A DNA stretch of 6,320 bases from positions 1 to 6,320 of the forward strand of contig JAADDM010000016.1 of assembly GCA_013153955.1 (NCBI GenBank). Reading direction: 5' to 3'. This DNA is from Gammaproteobacteria bacterium (GTDB lineage Bacteria; Pseudomonadota; Gammaproteobacteria; Thiomicrospirales; Thiomicrospiraceae). The first letter of the stretch is position 1. Every line of letters begins with the position of its first letter. Both the position numbers and the translations under genes were made by a program. Of the stretch, positions 4,613 to 6,320 are shown in pieces. The notes below the pieces were generated by a model. That model had not been told where the DNA came from. It was given only the letters and a program-made list of their open reading frames with translations, and made no database searches.

Positions 4613-6320
4613 ATGAACGCCACACAACGCCAACCTGGCCTGCAATTAGCAGGACTTTATTCCCCTGAGTTCGAAAAAGAGAACTGTGGTTTTGGTCTCA
4701 TCGCCAACATGGACGACAAACCAAGCCACTGGGTCGTGCAGACAGCGATTGAATCGTTAATGAACATGACTCACCGTGGTGGGGTTGCAGCCGATTGCTG
4801 TACAGGAGATGGCTGTGGACTGCTTATTAAGAAGCCTGGTGCATTCTTAACAGCTGAAGCAAAAAAACTGGGCTTTGAACTGGCTGAGTTTTATGCTGCG
4901 GGTATGGTTTTCTTAAACCAAGACTCGGACATGGCGGCAAAAGCACGTAACGTCCTAGAAGAGAAGCTGACAAATAAAGGATTAATCATTGCGGGCTGGC
5001 GTACCGTTCCGGTTGATTCAACCGTTCTGGGCGAGCAAGCAGCCGGCATGGAGCCCCTCATTGAGCAGGTGTTTGTCAATGCCCCTGCTGGGATGACTGA
5101 AGCAGCGTTTAACCGCCTGTTATTTACGGCTCGTCGTAAAACAGAGATGGAAATTGAACCGAACGATAATGCGTTCTATATCGCCTCACTTAACAGCCAG
5201 CTACTCTCTTATAAAGGCTTAGTCATGCCTAAAGAGCTGGCCGAATACTATTTAGATTTAAAAGAAGAGGGCTTTGCTTCTTCTTCCATCTCTTACCACC
5301 AGCGTTTTTCAACCAACACCTCTCCACAGTGGCGTTTGGCACAGCCTTTCCGTTTTCTTGCGCACAACGGTGAATTAAATACCGTTAAGGCTAACCGTAA
5401 CTGGGCACTGGCACGTCAAAGCAAATTCTCAACCCCGCTTTTACCTGACTTAGCAGACTTAAAGCCATTGGTTGCACAAACAGGGTCTGACTCAAACTCG
5501 CTCGACAACATGATGGAAGTTTTGATGATGGGCGATATGCACATCTTCCAAGCTCTGCGTCTACTTGTGCCGCCTGCTTGGCAGAATATGCCACACATGG
5601 ACCCTGATAAGAAGGCCTTCCTTGAGTACAACTCTATGCACATGGAGCCATGGGATGGGCCTGCAGGAATGGTGATTAACACCGGTAAATTTGCGATCTG
5701 TGGGGTCGATCGTAATGGTCTTCGCCCAACTCGTTATATCATTACCAAAGACCGTCACATTACTTTTGCATCTGAAATCGGGGTGTACAACTACTCGCCT
5801 GATGATGTACTTGAAAAAGGCCGCTTAAAGCCGGGTCAAGTGATTGCCGTTGATCTAGAAAATGGCACACTGATTAAGCCTGAGCAGGTCGATGACCAAC
5901 TTAAAAATGCCAAGCCTTACCGTGAGTGGATGGATGCAGGCTACCTGCATATTGAAGAGAAGCTAGATCAAGATGATAAAACGCTTGGTTGGGATCGTGA
6001 TACCGCCGATATGTATCAGAAATACTTCCAGGTGACCTTTGAAGAGCGCGATACTGTTATTCGAGTATTGGCGGAAGACGGTCAAGAAGCGACCGTTTCA
6101 ATGGGAGACGATGCGCCGCTACCCGTGTTCTCACACAAACCTCGCTCAGTCTTTGACTACTTCCGCCAGATGTTCGCACAGGTCACCAATCCACCGATCG
6201 ATCCTCTGCGTGAAAACATCGTCATGTCCCTAAACACCTGTTTTGGCCGTGAGCAAAATCTATTTGAAGAAGGCCCTGAGCACGCACGTCGCTTAGAGGT
6301 CAACTCGCCTGTATTAAGCC
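4613..6320 (+). CDS. gltB: Glutamate synthase large subunit, 5' part (cut by window edge)
   Basis: The large subunit of NADPH-dependent glutamate synthase takes ammonia from glutamine and channels it to 2-oxoglutarate, making two glutamates. With glutaminase-independent GltD it forms the cytoplasmic GOGAT enzyme of nitrogen assimilation. Only 569 codons of an expected roughly 1,480 are present, with no stop or frameshift. The class II amidotransferase domain starts at Cys25 (ENCGFGLIA), so a 24-residue propeptide should be cleaved to expose the nucleophile; E. coli has about 42. Further motifs are THRGG (53-57), TGDGCGLL (64-71), YHQRFSTNT (228-236), HNGELNT (251-257), GSDSNSLDN (291-299) and DRNGLRPTR (366-374). 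The central domain begins after about 470, with NPPIDPLRE at 526-534. The ATG is the first possible start after an in-frame TGA at 4595-4597 and has AGGA 10 nt upstream. gltD would be expected downstream, outside the window. Confidence 0.95.
   Translation, partial: MNATQRQPGLQLAGLYSPEFEKENCGFGLIANMDDKPSHWVVQTAIESLMNMTHRGGVAADCCTGDGCGLLIKKPGAFLTAEAKKLGFELAEFYAAGMVFLNQDSDMAAKARNVLEEKLTNKGLIIAGWRTVPVDSTVLGEQAAGMEPLIEQVFVNAPAGMTEAAFNRLLFTARRKTEMEIEPNDNAFYIASLNSQLLSYKGLVMPKELAEYYLDLKEEGFASSSISYHQRFSTNTSPQWRLAQPFRFLAHNGELNTVKANRNWALARQSKFSTPLLPDLADLKPLVAQTGSDSNSLDNMMEVLMMGDMHIFQALRLLVPPAWQNMPHMDPDKKAFLEYNSMHMEPWDGPAGMVINTGKFAICGVDRNGLRPTRYIITKDRHITFASEIGVYNYSPDDVLEKGRLKPGQVIAVDLENGTLIKPEQVDDQLKNAKPYREWMDAGYLHIEEKLDQDDKTLGWDRDTADMYQKYFQVTFEERDTVIRVLAEDGQEATVSMGDDAPLPVFSHKPRSVFDYFRQMFAQVTNPPIDPLRENIVMSLNTCFGREQNLFEEGPEHARRLEVNSPVLS

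Noticed and set aside
5391..5758. Several minus-strand open frames opposite gltB
   Set aside because: They overlap each other and the conserved amidotransferase domain, and are consistent with shadows of coding sequence.
1..6320. Searched for a novel defence, mobile or biosynthetic system
   Set aside because: All the large open frames belong to well-known core families, and no mobile-element ends, attachment sites, arrays or tRNA genes were seen.

Overview
The window looks like a chromosomal housekeeping region of a gammaproteobacterium of moderate G+C. Two things point there. SecB closely follows the proteobacterial type. The gene order rhodanese(yibN-like)–grxC–secB–gpsA, read away from a divergent phosphoglycerate mutase gene (gpmI), is the order I recall from Escherichia coli and many other Gammaproteobacteria. 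The genus cannot be fixed from the sequence alone. There are no insertion sequences, phage genes, CRISPR arrays or RNA genes.

Minus strand, 2333 down to 47: a compact operon-like run of a membrane-anchored single-domain rhodanese, a class I glutaredoxin (GrxC), the export chaperone SecB and NAD(P)-dependent glycerol-3-phosphate dehydrogenase (GpsA). Gaps between genes are 56, 27 and 5 nt. The first three genes have clear Shine-Dalgarno sequences. gpsA lacks a good one and is probably translationally coupled to secB. The next minus-strand gene, if any, lies beyond the left edge.

Divergent gap, 2334–2597: this must hold promoters for both directions, but only weak candidates can be read.

Plus strand, 2598–4175: cofactor-independent phosphoglycerate mutase, complete and with all catalytic motifs. 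A strong 21-bp intrinsic terminator follows, then a gene-free, strikingly C-rich and G-poor stretch. After that come a good sigma-70-type promoter and a leader of about 120 nt. The window ends inside gltB, the large subunit of glutamate synthase (569 codons present).

Together the genes cover lower glycolysis (GpmI), phospholipid precursor supply (GpsA), protein export (SecB), thiol/sulfur handling (rhodanese, GrxC) and ammonia assimilation (GltB). This is core metabolism, not an accessory system.

The most unusual signal is at the rhodanese/grxC junction. The last codons of the rhodanese gene contain two 8-A runs that form two in-frame slippery heptamers (A AAA AAC and A AAA AAG), the second directly before the stop. 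The -1 frame is then open through the intergenic gap and joins grxC in frame. A minor rhodanese–glutaredoxin fusion of 250 residues is therefore possible, but nothing here proves it is made.
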